Shown: piece by piece, positions 45,540 to 55,046 of the stretch
Numbering within the stretch: position 1 is the stretch's first letter
How the letters are laid out: every line of letters starts with the position of its first letter
From: Aquamicrobium defluvii
Lineage (GTDB): Bacteria > Pseudomonadota > Alphaproteobacteria > Rhizobiales > Rhizobiaceae
NCBI RefSeq assembly: GCF_004363725.1
Contig: NZ_SNZF01000020.1
Location: 21,873-85,872, forward strand
DNA length: 64,000 nucleotides
Reading direction: 5' to 3'
Notes under the pieces: generated by a model
Databases searched by the model: none
What the model saw: the letters and a program-made list of their open reading frames with translations, nothing else
What the model was told of the DNA's origin: nothing
Position numbers and translations under genes: made by a program

Positions 45540-47056
45540 GCGATGAACTCCTGCGGGCTGCGGAACTTCTTGCCGCCGAACAGCGACTGGGACGAATGCC
45601 CGCTCGAACAGCCATTGCCGTCGGTGAAGCCGCAGCCGCCCTTGAGGTCATAGGCGTCCTCGACCAGCTCGCGATGTGTGGTCGGGATGACGAAGCGGTC
45701 TTCGTAGTTGGCGATGGCCAGAAGCTGGTACATCTCGTCGATCTGCTGCGGCAACAGCCCGACGCGCTTGGCCACGCCCAGATTGACGACGCCGTCCACC
45801 GTTTTCGAGCGCATATAGGCGCGCATGGCCAGCATGCGCTCCAGCGCCGAGACAATGGGCGCCTCGTCGCCGGCGGTGAGCATGTTGGCGAGGTAGCGCA
45901 CGGGAATGCGCAAGCTGCGCACGTCGGGCATGTTGTCCTGCGCGGCGATCCGGCCCGCCTCGGCAGCGTTCTGGATCGGCGACAGCGGCGGAACGTACCA
46001 GACCATCGGCAATGTGCGGTATTCGGGATGCAACGGGAAGGCGATCTTCCATTCCATCGCCATCTTCCAGATCGGCGAATTCTGCGCTCCCCTGATCCAG
46101 TCCTCGGGGATGCCCTCGGCGCGGGCGGCGGCGATCACCTGCGGGTCGTTGGGGTCGAGGAAGACGCCGAGCTGCGCGTCGTAGAGGTCCTTCTCGTTCT
46201 CCACGCTCGCCGCCTCGGCGATGCGGTCGGCATCGTAGAGCATCACGCCCAGATAGCGGATGCGCCCCACGCAGGTTTCCGAGCACACCGTCGGCTGGCC
46301 GCTCTCCAGGCGCGGATAGCACAGCGTGCATTTCTCAGATTTGCCGGTCGACCAGTTGTAGTAGATCTTCTTGTAGGGGCAGCCGGAAACGCACATGCGC
46401 CAGCCCCGGCACTTCTCCTGGTCGATCAGCACAACGCCGTCGTCCTCGCGCTTGTAGATCGCGCCCGACGGACAGGAGGCGACGCAGGCGGGGTTGAGGC
46501 AGTGCTCGCACAGCCTCGGCAGATACATCATGAAGGTGTTCTCGTACTGGCCGTAGATTTCCTTCTGGATGCCCTCGAAATTGTAGTCCTTCGAACGCTT
46601 CTCGAATTCGCCGCCGAGGATTTCCTCCCAGTTCGGCCCCCATTCGATCTTTTCCATGCGCTCACCCGAAATCTTCGAGCGCGGTCGCGCGGTCGGAAAC
46701 GCCTTCATCTCCGGCGCGGATTTCAGGTGGTCGTAGTCGAAATCGAAAGGTTCGTAGAAATCGTCGATCTCGGGCAGGTCGGGATTGGCGAATATGTTCG
46801 CCAGGATGCGCCATTTGCCGCCCTGCTTCGGTTGCAGGGCGCCCGCCTTCGTGCGCGTCCAGCCGCCGTTCCAGCGCTTCTGGTTCTCCCAGTCCTTGGG
46901 GTAACCGATGCCGGGCTTGGTTTCGACGTTGTTGAACCAGGCATATTCCACGCCTTCACGGCTCGTCCAAACGTTCTTGCAGGTGACGGAGCAGGTGTGG
47001 CACCCGATGCATTTATCGAGGTTCAGCACCATTCCGATCTGGGCACGTACCTTCAT
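45536..47056 (-). CDS. narH: respiratory nitrate reductase beta subunit
   Basis: 506-residue iron-sulfur subunit with four clusters. Cysteine groups: CIGCHTCSVTC; CEHCLNPACVASC; CRGWRMCVSGC, where Trp replaces a Cys and gives the 3Fe-4S site; and CTLC ... CSETC. Acts between NarI and NarG on the cytoplasmic side. Start at 47056 overlaps the narG stop by ATGA. Confidence 0.96.
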   Translation of the reverse strand: MKVRAQIGMVLNLDKCIGCHTCSVTCKNVWTSREGVEYAWFNNVETKPGIGYPKDWENQKRWNGGWTRTKAGALQPKQGGKWRILANIFANPDLPEIDDFYEPFDFDYDHLKSAPEMKAFPTARPRSKISGERMEKIEWGPNWEEILGGEFEKRSKDYNFEGIQKEIYGQYENTFMMYLPRLCEHCLNPACVASCPSGAIYKREDDGVVLIDQEKCRGWRMCVSGCPYKKIYYNWSTGKSEKCTLCYPRLESGQPTVCSETCVGRIRYLGVMLYDADRIAEAASVENEKDLYDAQLGVFLDPNDPQVIAAARAEGIPEDWIRGAQNSPIWKMAMEWKIAFPLHPEYRTLPMVWYVPPLSPIQNAAEAGRIAAQDNMPDVRSLRIPVRYLANMLTAGDEAPIVSALERMLAMRAYMRSKTVDGVVNLGVAKRVGLLPQQIDEMYQLLAIANYEDRFVIPTTHRELVEDAYDLKGGCGFTDGNGCSSGHSSQSLFGGKKFRSPQEFIA

Positions 47057-50000
47057 TCCGCTGCCTCCGTGGTCTGGGTTGCGGGCTGGTCGAGCCAGTC
47101 GACCCTGGACAGTTTGCGCACGATCACGAACTCGTCGCGGTTGGAGCCGACCGTGCCGTAGTAGTTGAACCCGTAGGCGAGCTGGGCATAGCCGCCGATC
47201 ATGTGGGTCGGCTTCAGCACGATGCGGGTGACGGAGTTGTGGATGCCGCCGCGCTTGCCGGTGATCTGGCTTCCGGGCGTGTTCACGATCTTTTCCTGCG
47301 CGTGATACATGAACATCGAGCCTTCCTTCATCCGCTGGCTGACCACGGCACGGGCCGTGATGACGCCATTGGTGTTGAAGACCTCGACCCAGTCGTTGTC
47401 GACCAGGCCCGCCTTCCTGGCGTCGGTCTCCGAAATCCACACCACCGGCCCGCCCCGGTTCAGGGTCAGCATCAGAAGATTGTCGGTGTAGGTGGAGTGG
47501 ATGCCCCATTTCTGGTGAGGGGTGAGGAAGTTCAGCACCACATGCGGCTCGCCATCGGCCAGTGCGCGCGTTGCCGCCGCGCCCACGGTCTTCAGGTCCA
47601 CTGGCGGCCGCCAGGTGACGAAGCCCTCACCGAAGGCGCGCATCCATTCATGGTCCTGATAGAGCTGCTGGCGTCCAGTGACGGTGCGCCACGGGATCAG
47701 CTCATGGACGTTTGTCCAGCCGGCATTGTAGCAGACCTCTTCGCTTTCGATGCCCGACCAGGTGGGCGACGAGATGATCTTGCGCGGCTGGGCGGCGATG
47801 TCGCGGAAGCGGATCTTCTCGTCTTCCTTCACCTCGGCCAGATGCTTGTGGTCGAGCCCTGTCGCCTTGCCCAGCGCCTGCCACGCCTTCACCGCCACCT
47901 CGCCATTGGTCTCCGGCGCCAGCATCAGCACCACCTCGGCCGCGTCTATTGCCGTGTCGATGCGGGCCATGCCACGGGTAGGGCCCTCCTCGGTCACCGT
48001 GCCGTTGAGGGCCTTCAGGTGATGCACCTCGCCCTTGGTGTCCCAGGAGATGCCCTTGCCGCCATTGCCGAGCTTTTCCATCAGCGGCCCAAGCGCCGTG
48101 AAACGCTTGTAGAGGTTGGGATAATCGCGCTCGATGGCGATATAGGCCGGCGCGGTCTGGCCTGGAATCAGGTCGCACTCGCCGCGCTTCCAGTCGCGCA
48201 CCACGCCCTGCGCCACCTCACCGGGGCTGTCGTGCTGGAGCGGCAATTGCACCACATCCGTTTCGACGCCAAGGAGTTCCGGGGCCACCTCGGAGAACTT
48301 CTTCGCGATGGACTTGAAGATTTCCCAGTCTGTCTTCGACTCATAGGCCGGGTCCACCGCCGCCTGCAGCGGGTGGATGAACGGGTGCATGTCCGACGTG
48401 TTCATGTCATCTTTTTCGTACCAGCTCGCCGTCGGCAGCACGATGTCGGCATAGACGGCGGTGGTGGACATGCGGAAGTCGATGGTGACGAGCAGGTCGA
48501 GCTTGCCTTCGGGAGCCTGCTCGTGCCAGACGGCCTCGACCGGCCGCAGGTCGCCCTCGCTGCCCAAATCCTTGCCCTGCACGCCATGGTCGGTGCCGAG
48601 CAGGTGCCTGAGGAAATATTCATGGCCCTTGCCGGAGGAGCCGAGCAGGTTGGAACGCCATACGAACAGATTGCGCGGCCAGTTCTCCGGCGCGTCGGGA
48701 TCCTCGCAGGACATCTGCAACTCGCCCGACTTCAGGCGCTCGGCCACATAGTCCTTCGCCTCGACACCGGCCGCCTTCGCGGCGCGGCCAACCTCCAGAG
48801 GATTGGTCTTCAACTGGGGCGCGGAAGGCAGCCAGCCCATGCGTTCGGCGCGGATGTTGAAGTCGATGAGGCTGAGCTGGTTCCAGTCGCCCGCCGGCGC
48901 GGTGGGCGACAGGATCTCCTGCGTGCGCACGGTTTCATACCGCCACTGATCGGTATGGGCGTAGAAGGCGCTGGTGGAGTTCATGTGGCGCGGGGGCCTT
49001 GCCCAGTCGAGCGCGAAGGCCAGCGCCGTCCAGCCGGTCTGCGGCCGCAGCTTCTCCTGCCCGACATAGTGCGCCCAGCCCCCGCCGGACTGACCGACGC
49101 AGCCGCACATCACCAGCATGTTGATGACGGTGCGATAGTTCATGTCCATGTGGAACCAGTGGTTCATCGCCGCGCCGATGATGACCATGGAACGTCCGTT
49201 GGTCTTTTCCGCATTGTCGGCGAATTCCCGCGCCACCTGGACGATCTTGTCGCGGCGAACGCCGGTGATGCGCTCGGCCCAGGCAGGTGTGAACGGCACG
49301 TCGGCTTCGTAGTCGCCGGCGACATGATCGCCGCCCAGGCCCCGGTCGAGGCTGTAGTTGGCGCACAGCAGGTCGAAGACCGTGGCGACAAGAACCTCCT
49401 CGCCGCCGGCCAGGCTGAGCCGCTTCACCGGCACGTTGCGGGTCAGGACCTCGCCGCGGTCGTCCACCGCGAAGCCGTTGGTGGCGGCGCCGCCGAAATA
49501 GGGGAAATCGACGCCGGCCACCTCGTCGTGATCGGCCTCGGCGATCAGGCTGAGCTTGAGGCGGATGTCGTCCTTGCCGGCCTTCTGCTCGAGGTTCCAC
49601 TTGCCGCTCTCGCCCCAGCGGAAGCCGATGGAGCCATTGGGAACCACGACCTTGCCGGAAATCTCGTCGAACCCGACTGTCTTCCAGTCTGGGTTGTTCT
49701 TCTCGCCCAGCGAACGGGCGAAATCGGCCGCGCGCAACTGCCGGCCGGGAACCAGCCGCCCGCTCTGCCGGTCGAGACGCACCAGCATCGGCATGTCGGA
49801 ATATTTGCGGCAGTAGTCCTCGAAATAGGGCACCCGCCGGTCGAGATGGAATTCGCGCAGGATGACGTGGCCGAAGGCCATGCCCAGCGCCGCATCGGTG
49901 CCCTGCTTGGCGTTCAGCCAGATGTCGGCGAACTTGGCGGCCTCGGAATAGTCCGGGCAGATGACGGCGCTCTTGGTGCCCTTGTAGCGCACCTCGGTGT

Positions 50001-50802
50001 AGAAGTGAGCGTCGGGCGTGCGCGTCTGCGGCACGTTCGAGCCCCACAGAAGCAGATAGCCCGCATTGTACCAGTCGGCGGATTCGGGCACATCGGTCTG
50101 CTCGCCCCATGTCTGGGGGCTGGCCGGCGGCAGGTCGCAATACCAGTCGTAGAACGACATGCACGTGCCGCCGAGCAGCGACAGGTAACGGGTGCCGGCG
50201 GCATAGGAGATCATCGACATGGCCGGGATCGGCGAGAAGCCGAACACCCGGTCCGGGCCGTACTTGCGGGTCGTATAGGCATTGGCGGCGGCGACGATCT
50301 CGGTCGCCTCGTCCCAGCTCGCCCGCACGAAGCCGCCCTTGCCGCGGATGCGGGTGTAGCTTTCGCGCGCCGCCGGGTCGTTCTGGATCGCCGTCCATGC
50401 CTCGACCGGGCTCATGGTCCTGCGCTTCTCCCGCCACAGGCGCATCAGCCGGCCTCGGATGAGCGGCGTCTTAACCCGGTTGGCGCTGTAGAGATACCAG
50501 CTGTAGGAAGCGCCACGCGCGCAGCCGCGCGGCTCGTGGTTCGGCAGGTCCGGCCGGGTGCGCGGATAGTCGGTCTGCTGCGTCTCCCAGGTGACGATGC
50601 CCGACTTGACGTAAATCTTCCACGAGCAGGAGCCGGTGCAGTTCACACCATGGGTGGAGCGCACGATCTTGTCGTGCTGCCAGCGCCGGCGGTAGGCGTC
50701 CTCCCAATCGCGGCTCTCGATCGTCGTCTGGCCATGGCCGTTGGCAAAGGTGTCCTTGCGCAGCGATGTCAGGAAATTCAGGCGATCCAGAAGATGGCTC
50801 AT
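47053..50802 (-). CDS. narG: respiratory nitrate reductase alpha subunit
   Basis: 1249-residue catalytic subunit with the molybdo-bis-MGD cofactor; it reduces nitrate to nitrite on the cytoplasmic side. The FS0 ligands are seen in STHGVNCTGSCSWKIYV and, about 35 residues on, EPRGCARGAS. MSHLLDRLNFLTSLRKDTFA is the expected N-terminus with its vestigial twin-Arg-like region. Length fits the family (about 1250). Fourteen bases after narK. The open frame extends far upstream through narK antisense, which is meaningless. Confidence 0.97.
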   Translation of the reverse strand: MSHLLDRLNFLTSLRKDTFANGHGQTTIESRDWEDAYRRRWQHDKIVRSTHGVNCTGSCSWKIYVKSGIVTWETQQTDYPRTRPDLPNHEPRGCARGASYSWYLYSANRVKTPLIRGRLMRLWREKRRTMSPVEAWTAIQNDPAARESYTRIRGKGGFVRASWDEATEIVAAANAYTTRKYGPDRVFGFSPIPAMSMISYAAGTRYLSLLGGTCMSFYDWYCDLPPASPQTWGEQTDVPESADWYNAGYLLLWGSNVPQTRTPDAHFYTEVRYKGTKSAVICPDYSEAAKFADIWLNAKQGTDAALGMAFGHVILREFHLDRRVPYFEDYCRKYSDMPMLVRLDRQSGRLVPGRQLRAADFARSLGEKNNPDWKTVGFDEISGKVVVPNGSIGFRWGESGKWNLEQKAGKDDIRLKLSLIAEADHDEVAGVDFPYFGGAATNGFAVDDRGEVLTRNVPVKRLSLAGGEEVLVATVFDLLCANYSLDRGLGGDHVAGDYEADVPFTPAWAERITGVRRDKIVQVAREFADNAEKTNGRSMVIIGAAMNHWFHMDMNYRTVINMLVMCGCVGQSGGGWAHYVGQEKLRPQTGWTALAFALDWARPPRHMNSTSAFYAHTDQWRYETVRTQEILSPTAPAGDWNQLSLIDFNIRAERMGWLPSAPQLKTNPLEVGRAAKAAGVEAKDYVAERLKSGELQMSCEDPDAPENWPRNLFVWRSNLLGSSGKGHEYFLRHLLGTDHGVQGKDLGSEGDLRPVEAVWHEQAPEGKLDLLVTIDFRMSTTAVYADIVLPTASWYEKDDMNTSDMHPFIHPLQAAVDPAYESKTDWEIFKSIAKKFSEVAPELLGVETDVVQLPLQHDSPGEVAQGVVRDWKRGECDLIPGQTAPAYIAIERDYPNLYKRFTALGPLMEKLGNGGKGISWDTKGEVHHLKALNGTVTEEGPTRGMARIDTAIDAAEVVLMLAPETNGEVAVKAWQALGKATGLDHKHLAEVKEDEKIRFRDIAAQPRKIISSPTWSGIESEEVCYNAGWTNVHELIPWRTVTGRQQLYQDHEWMRAFGEGFVTWRPPVDLKTVGAAATRALADGEPHVVLNFLTPHQKWGIHSTYTDNLLMLTLNRGGPVVWISETDARKAGLVDNDWVEVFNTNGVITARAVVSQRMKEGSMFMYHAQEKIVNTPGSQITGKRGGIHNSVTRIVLKPTHMIGGYAQLAYGFNYYGTVGSNRDEFVIVRKLSRVDWLDQPATQTTEAAE

Positions 50803-50816
50803 GGCTGTCTCCTCAG

Positions 50817-53534
50817 TTATTCGGCTGGAATGGCGGCGGCAGGTGCCCGGCCGCGCTCGATGTCGTGCAGCAGCCCGCCGCGACGGGTGTAGACCGCCCA
50901 GGTGACGGCCAGGCACACGACGTAGAAGGCAAGGAAGGCCCAAAGCGCCGCCAGCGGCGATCCGGTCATGCCGATCGAGGTGCCGTAGGCCTTGGGAATG
51001 AAGAAGCCGCCATAGCCGCCGATGGCGCTGGTGAAGGCGATGATGGCGGCGGACTCGCGCTCCGACTGGCGGCGCTGCTCGCTCGCGTCCCGGTCGGCAG
51101 CCAGCCGGGTGACCTCCTTGCGCATGATCACGGGGATCATCTGGAAGGTCGAGGCATTGCCGACGCCGGTGAAGAAGAACAGCGCCATGAAGAAGGCGAA
51201 GAAGCCGGCGAAGGAGCCGATCTGCAGGGACCAGATCACCCCCAGCACGGATGCGATCATGCCGGCGAAGACCCAGAAGGTGACGCGTCCGCCGCCGACC
51301 TTGTCGGACAGCCAGCCAGTGCCCGCGCGGCTCAGCGCACCCACCAGCGGGCCGAGGAACACGTATTTCAGCGCGTCGACCTCGGGGAAGGCGAGTCTGG
51401 ACAGCAGCGGGAAGCCGGCCGAATAACCGATGAAGGAACCGAAGGTGCCGACATAGAGAAGGCACATCACCCAGTTGTGGGTGCGGGTGAAGATCACCGC
51501 CTGCTCTCGGAAGCTTGCCCGTGCATCGGTGAGGTCGTTCATGCCGATCCATGCGGCGGCGGTCGAGGCGAGGATGAAGGGCACCCAGATGAAGCCGGCA
51601 TTCTGCATCCAGATGCGGCCGCCATCGGACAGTTCCTGTGGCGGCCCGCCGAGCGCGCCGAAGACGCCGGCGGTGATGACCAGCGGAACCAGGAACTGCA
51701 TGACCGAAACGCCCAGATTGCCGAGCCCCGCGTTCAACGCCATGGCGTTGCCTTTCTCGGCGCGCGGGAAGAAGAAGCTGATATTGGCCATGGAGGAGGC
51801 GAAATTGCCGCCGCCGAGACCGCACAGCAGGGCCAGAACCGCGAAGATCAGGTAGGGCGTTTCGGGGTTCTGCACCGCATAGCCGATGCCCATGGCCGGG
51901 ATCAGCAGCGAGCCGGTCGACAGCGTCGTCCACAGCCGGCCGCCGAAGATCGGCACCATGAAGGAGTAGAAGATGCGCAGCGTCGCGCCCGACAGCGCTG
52001 GCAGCGCCGCCAGCCAGAAGAGCTGGTCCTGGGTGAAGGCGAAGCCGATCGACGGGAGTTGCGCCACGACCACCGACCACACCATCCACACCGCGAAGGC
52101 CAGCAGCAGGGCGGGGATCGAGATCCACAGATTGCGCTTTGCGATGCGCTGCCCCTTCTGGGCCCAGAATTGCGGGTCCTCGGGCCGCCAGTCCTCGATC
52201 AGATGCGGCATGACCGTACGTTCGGGATCGTGAACTTCCGCCAGTTCGGGGAAGTTGGGCAGCCGGTCGAGGGCCGCGCCATGCGCCTGCCGCTCCATGG
52301 CGCGGATCGACAGATGCATCCATGTCAACGAGACCAGCACGATGAGGAACAGGAGCAGGAAGGCCGAAGTCCAGATGCCGGTCACGTCGAGCAGCACGCC
52401 GAACACGATGGGCAGGATGAAGCCGCCCAGCCCGCCGATCATGCCGACCAGACCGCCGACCGATCCGACATGGTTCGGGTAGTAGACGGGGATGTGCCGG
52501 AACACCGCGGCCTTGCCGAGGCTCATGAAGAAGCCCAGCGCAAAGGTGGTGGCGACGAATGGCCACAGGTCCATCTCGGTGGAGAAGGAGATGGGACCGT
52601 CCTTGCCGCGGATCACATATTCGGTCGGCGGATAGGACAGCATGAACAGGAACAGCAGCGAGAAGCCGAAGGTCCAGTACATGACCGAGCGGGCGCCGAA
52701 ACGGTCGGACAGCACGCCGCCATAGGCGCGGAAGACGCTGGCCGAGAGGCTGAAGGCGGCCGTCGCCATGCCTGCGGTGCGCACGTCCACATTATAGACC
52801 TGCACCAGATAGTGAGGCAGCCACAGCGCCAGCGCCACGAAGCCGCCGAAGACGAAGAAGTAGTAGAGCGAGAAACGCCAGACCTGGAGGTTCTTCAGGG
52901 GCGCGAACTGCTCGGCGAGGCTGGGCGCTGCAACGCCTTCGACGCGCCGCGCGGCGAAATCCGGATCGTCCTTCGCCAACAGGTAGAAGACGACGCCCAT
53001 GATGGCGATGCCCGCCGCCCATATCTCCGCCACCCCCTGCCATCCCCAGGCGACCAGCACGAAAGGAGCGAGGAACTTGGTCACCGCCGCGCCGACATTG
53101 CCCATGCCGAACACGCCGAGTGCGGTTCCCTGCCGCGCCTGCGGATACCATTTCGAAACGTAGGCGACGCCGATGATGAAAGAGCCGCCGGCCAGACCCA
53201 CCCCCAGCGCCGCCAGCAGGAAGGTAAGGTAGCTGTCGGCATAGGTCAGGGCGAAGGTAGCCGCGCCGGTCAGGATCATCTGGGCGGAGAACACCAGCCG
53301 GCCGCCATAGCGCTCCGTCCACACGCCGAGGATCAGCCGCGTCAGCGAACCGGTCAGCACAGGCGTAGCGATCAACAGCCCGTATTCGAATTCGGAAAGC
53401 CCGAGTTCGTCCTTGATCGACAGCCCGATGATGGAAAAGATCGTCCAGACGGCAAAGCACAGGGTGAAAGAAATGGTGCTCAACCACAGGGCGCGCTGCT
53501 GATCTGCGTGGCTGGGTATGTGCTTGCCGGTCAT
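50817..53534 (-). CDS. narK: fused NarK1-NarK2 nitrate/nitrite transporter
   Basis: 905 residues containing two complete major-facilitator domains of about 12 helices each. The first half (residues about 10-410; proton-linked NarK1-type nitrate import) and the second (about 460-890; NarK2-type nitrate/nitrite exchange) are joined by a hydrophilic linker near AMERQAHGAALDRL ... WRPEDPQFWAQKG. The same fusion is known in Paracoccus. ATG at 53534 was chosen; one nine codons upstream is possible. First gene of the nar operon. Confidence 0.94.
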   Translation of the reverse strand: MTGKHIPSHADQQRALWLSTISFTLCFAVWTIFSIIGLSIKDELGLSEFEYGLLIATPVLTGSLTRLILGVWTERYGGRLVFSAQMILTGAATFALTYADSYLTFLLAALGVGLAGGSFIIGVAYVSKWYPQARQGTALGVFGMGNVGAAVTKFLAPFVLVAWGWQGVAEIWAAGIAIMGVVFYLLAKDDPDFAARRVEGVAAPSLAEQFAPLKNLQVWRFSLYYFFVFGGFVALALWLPHYLVQVYNVDVRTAGMATAAFSLSASVFRAYGGVLSDRFGARSVMYWTFGFSLLFLFMLSYPPTEYVIRGKDGPISFSTEMDLWPFVATTFALGFFMSLGKAAVFRHIPVYYPNHVGSVGGLVGMIGGLGGFILPIVFGVLLDVTGIWTSAFLLLFLIVLVSLTWMHLSIRAMERQAHGAALDRLPNFPELAEVHDPERTVMPHLIEDWRPEDPQFWAQKGQRIAKRNLWISIPALLLAFAVWMVWSVVVAQLPSIGFAFTQDQLFWLAALPALSGATLRIFYSFMVPIFGGRLWTTLSTGSLLIPAMGIGYAVQNPETPYLIFAVLALLCGLGGGNFASSMANISFFFPRAEKGNAMALNAGLGNLGVSVMQFLVPLVITAGVFGALGGPPQELSDGGRIWMQNAGFIWVPFILASTAAAWIGMNDLTDARASFREQAVIFTRTHNWVMCLLYVGTFGSFIGYSAGFPLLSRLAFPEVDALKYVFLGPLVGALSRAGTGWLSDKVGGGRVTFWVFAGMIASVLGVIWSLQIGSFAGFFAFFMALFFFTGVGNASTFQMIPVIMRKEVTRLAADRDASEQRRQSERESAAIIAFTSAIGGYGGFFIPKAYGTSIGMTGSPLAALWAFLAFYVVCLAVTWAVYTRRGGLLHDIERGRAPAAAIPAE

Positions 53535-53602
53535 GACTCGACTCCCGGTCTGGCTCCGCATGTGTCAGCCTGCATGACAGCAAGCAAGCCCGCTAATGAT
53601 CC

Positions 53603-53616
53603 TTGATGTAGATCAA
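53603..53616. promoter_or_regulatory. FNR/NarR-type box upstream of narK
   Basis: A perfect TTGAT-N4-ATCAA, centred 75 bases before the narK start. A transcript starting about 41.5 bases from the centre would leave a leader of about 34 bases for narK, the class II activator layout. It could also serve the divergent regulator gene. Confidence 0.8.
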
Positions 53617-53738
53617 TTTATATCATCCGTAGAGCCGTAATTTTGTTCTTATCGAGTTTGCAAGTATAGTCTTTGACAATAATGGGAAGCTATATTGACG
53701 AACGTTGGTTCTGCGATTGAAATTCTACAGGCTATCGA

Positions 53739-53752
53739 TTGATAATTATCAA
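53739..53752. promoter_or_regulatory. second FNR/NarR-type box, just before the regulator gene
   Basis: A second perfect TTGAT-N4-ATCAA, ending 20 bases before the regulator's ATG and close to its ribosome binding site. It is too near for class II activation of that gene, so autorepression, or cooperation with the narK-proximal box, is more likely. Confidence 0.75.
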
Positions 53753-53772
53753 GAATATGGCAGGAGGCATAC

Positions 53773-54531
53773 ATGCGCGATGACGAGAAGCCGAACCTCC
53801 GGCGCCTGCCGCTGTTTCGCGAGATGATGACGCCGACCTTCGACAGCCTGATGCAGATTGCCTATTCGCAAAGCTTTCCGCCGCACCTCGAACTGATCAG
53901 GCAGGGCGAATATGCGGATTTCCTGCATGTCATCATCGAGGGGTCCGTCGAACTGCACGCAACCTGGAACGGGCGCGACAGCGTGATGGGGATCGTGCAT
54001 CCCGTCTCGACCTTCATTCTGGCGGCCTGCGTTTACGACGAACCCTATCTTATGTCGGCGCGGACGCTGGAGCGGTCCCAGATCGTCATGATCCCCATTG
54101 CGGATGTGCGGGTGGCCCTGCGGCGTGACAGCGACTTTGCCATGGCGGCCATGCGCGAACTGGCCGGCGGCTACCGCAACTTTGTGCGCCACGCCAAGAA
54201 CCTGAAGTTGCGCAATTCGCTGGAGCGGCTTGCTGCCTATATCCTCCACCAGTCATGCCGGCTGGGCGATGTCGACAGCTTCGTGCTGCCGGTGGAGAAG
54301 CGATGTCTTGCCTCCTACCTGGGAATGACGCCCGAAAATCTCTCCCGGTCGATGCGGACCTTGCAGGATCATGGCGTGTCGATCCAGGCTACGCGCCTGA
54401 CGATAACCGACCGTGCCCGCCTGACGGCAGTTGCCGTCCCCGATCCGCTGATGGATGGCCCGATCCTGAAGGACATGGCTGCGTCACCGGGCGCGTCGAA
54501 AGAGGCACTCACCGAAAGGAAGAGCGGGTGA
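53773..54531 (+). CDS. Crp/Fnr-family regulator of the NarR/DNR type
   Basis: 252 residues with an N-terminal cyclic-nucleotide-like sensor barrel and a C-terminal winged HTH whose recognition helix (MTPENLSRSMRTL) has the E-x2-S-R of FNR-type proteins, matching TTGAT boxes. The N-terminal Fe-S cysteine cluster of FNR is absent, so it does not sense oxygen that way. In Paracoccus the comparable gene beside narK is narR, activated by nitrate or nitrite. It reads away from narK across a 238-base spacer with two perfect boxes. Confidence 0.88.
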   Translation: MRDDEKPNLRRLPLFREMMTPTFDSLMQIAYSQSFPPHLELIRQGEYADFLHVIIEGSVELHATWNGRDSVMGIVHPVSTFILAACVYDEPYLMSARTLERSQIVMIPIADVRVALRRDSDFAMAAMRELAGGYRNFVRHAKNLKLRNSLERLAAYILHQSCRLGDVDSFVLPVEKRCLASYLGMTPENLSRSMRTLQDHGVSIQATRLTITDRARLTAVAVPDPLMDGPILKDMAASPGASKEALTERKSG

Positions 54532-54563
54532 GTGCCGACCCGCTCAGGTGAGTTCGCTGCCGT

Positions 54564-54866
54564 TCATCGAGGGCCATCGGGCGCTGCGGACCCGTGATCC
54601 TTCATCCTTGCGCATTGCGCAAAGAAGTGCGCATTCGGGCAGATCGCCATCACTTCCCCGGGATGAGCGCCACGCGCCAAAAGAGATCGACACCGTTCCC
54701 GGACCTGGCAATGGAGACAGGTGCGACGGGCCTCGGCCATGGCCTTGCCGCCATCCATGCGCGCCGCGCAAGCCATGTCGACCCGAGCCAGTTCCATGAC
54801 GAGATCGAAAGTCTCGAACTGCCGCCATACCAGATCTGTCAGCGGCCAGCGTCGTACAGGGAACAT
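54564..54866 (-). CDS. small cysteine-rich DUF6455-type protein
   Basis: 100 residues from the ATG at 54866, preceded by GGGAGG at five bases; a longer open frame upstream lacks support. Cysteines are in DMACAARM, CLHCQVRERC and AICPNAHFFAQC, a pattern suited to a metal or Fe-S cluster. It resembles small DUF6455 proteins found near denitrification genes. Convergent with the narR-like gene, next to ubiT. Function unknown; an iron-sulfur or oxygen-sensitive role is a guess. Confidence 0.7.
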   Translation of the reverse strand: MFPVRRWPLTDLVWRQFETFDLVMELARVDMACAARMDGGKAMAEARRTCLHCQVRERCRSLLARGAHPGEVMAICPNAHFFAQCARMKDHGSAAPDGPR

Positions 54867-55046
54867 GCCTGCCTCCCAAGCAGCATGGCGGCGATACCAA
54901 CACAAGCTTAACTCAAGTGAGCGCTCATCCGGATGTGCCGCTTTGTCGCGCAACCCTGCAAGCAGTGTCCCGGTTGTTTGACGAAGCGCAAAGTACGGGC
55001 CGGTAACGGCCTGTATCGTTTGGCGCGCCACGACCTGGAGCCGCCG

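Noticed and set aside
47203..50892. A 1229-codon open frame antisense to narG
   Set aside because: High GC content keeps antisense frames open; the translation has no domain and is Arg/His/Ala/Gly-biased, while the opposite strand encodes a clear NarG.
50803..52566. An upstream extension of the narG frame
   Set aside because: It lies within narK in another frame; MSHLLDRLN is the family N-terminus.
50766..53606. A 946-codon open frame antisense to narK
   Set aside because: Low-complexity charged translation, no start signal and full overlap with a recognisable transporter.
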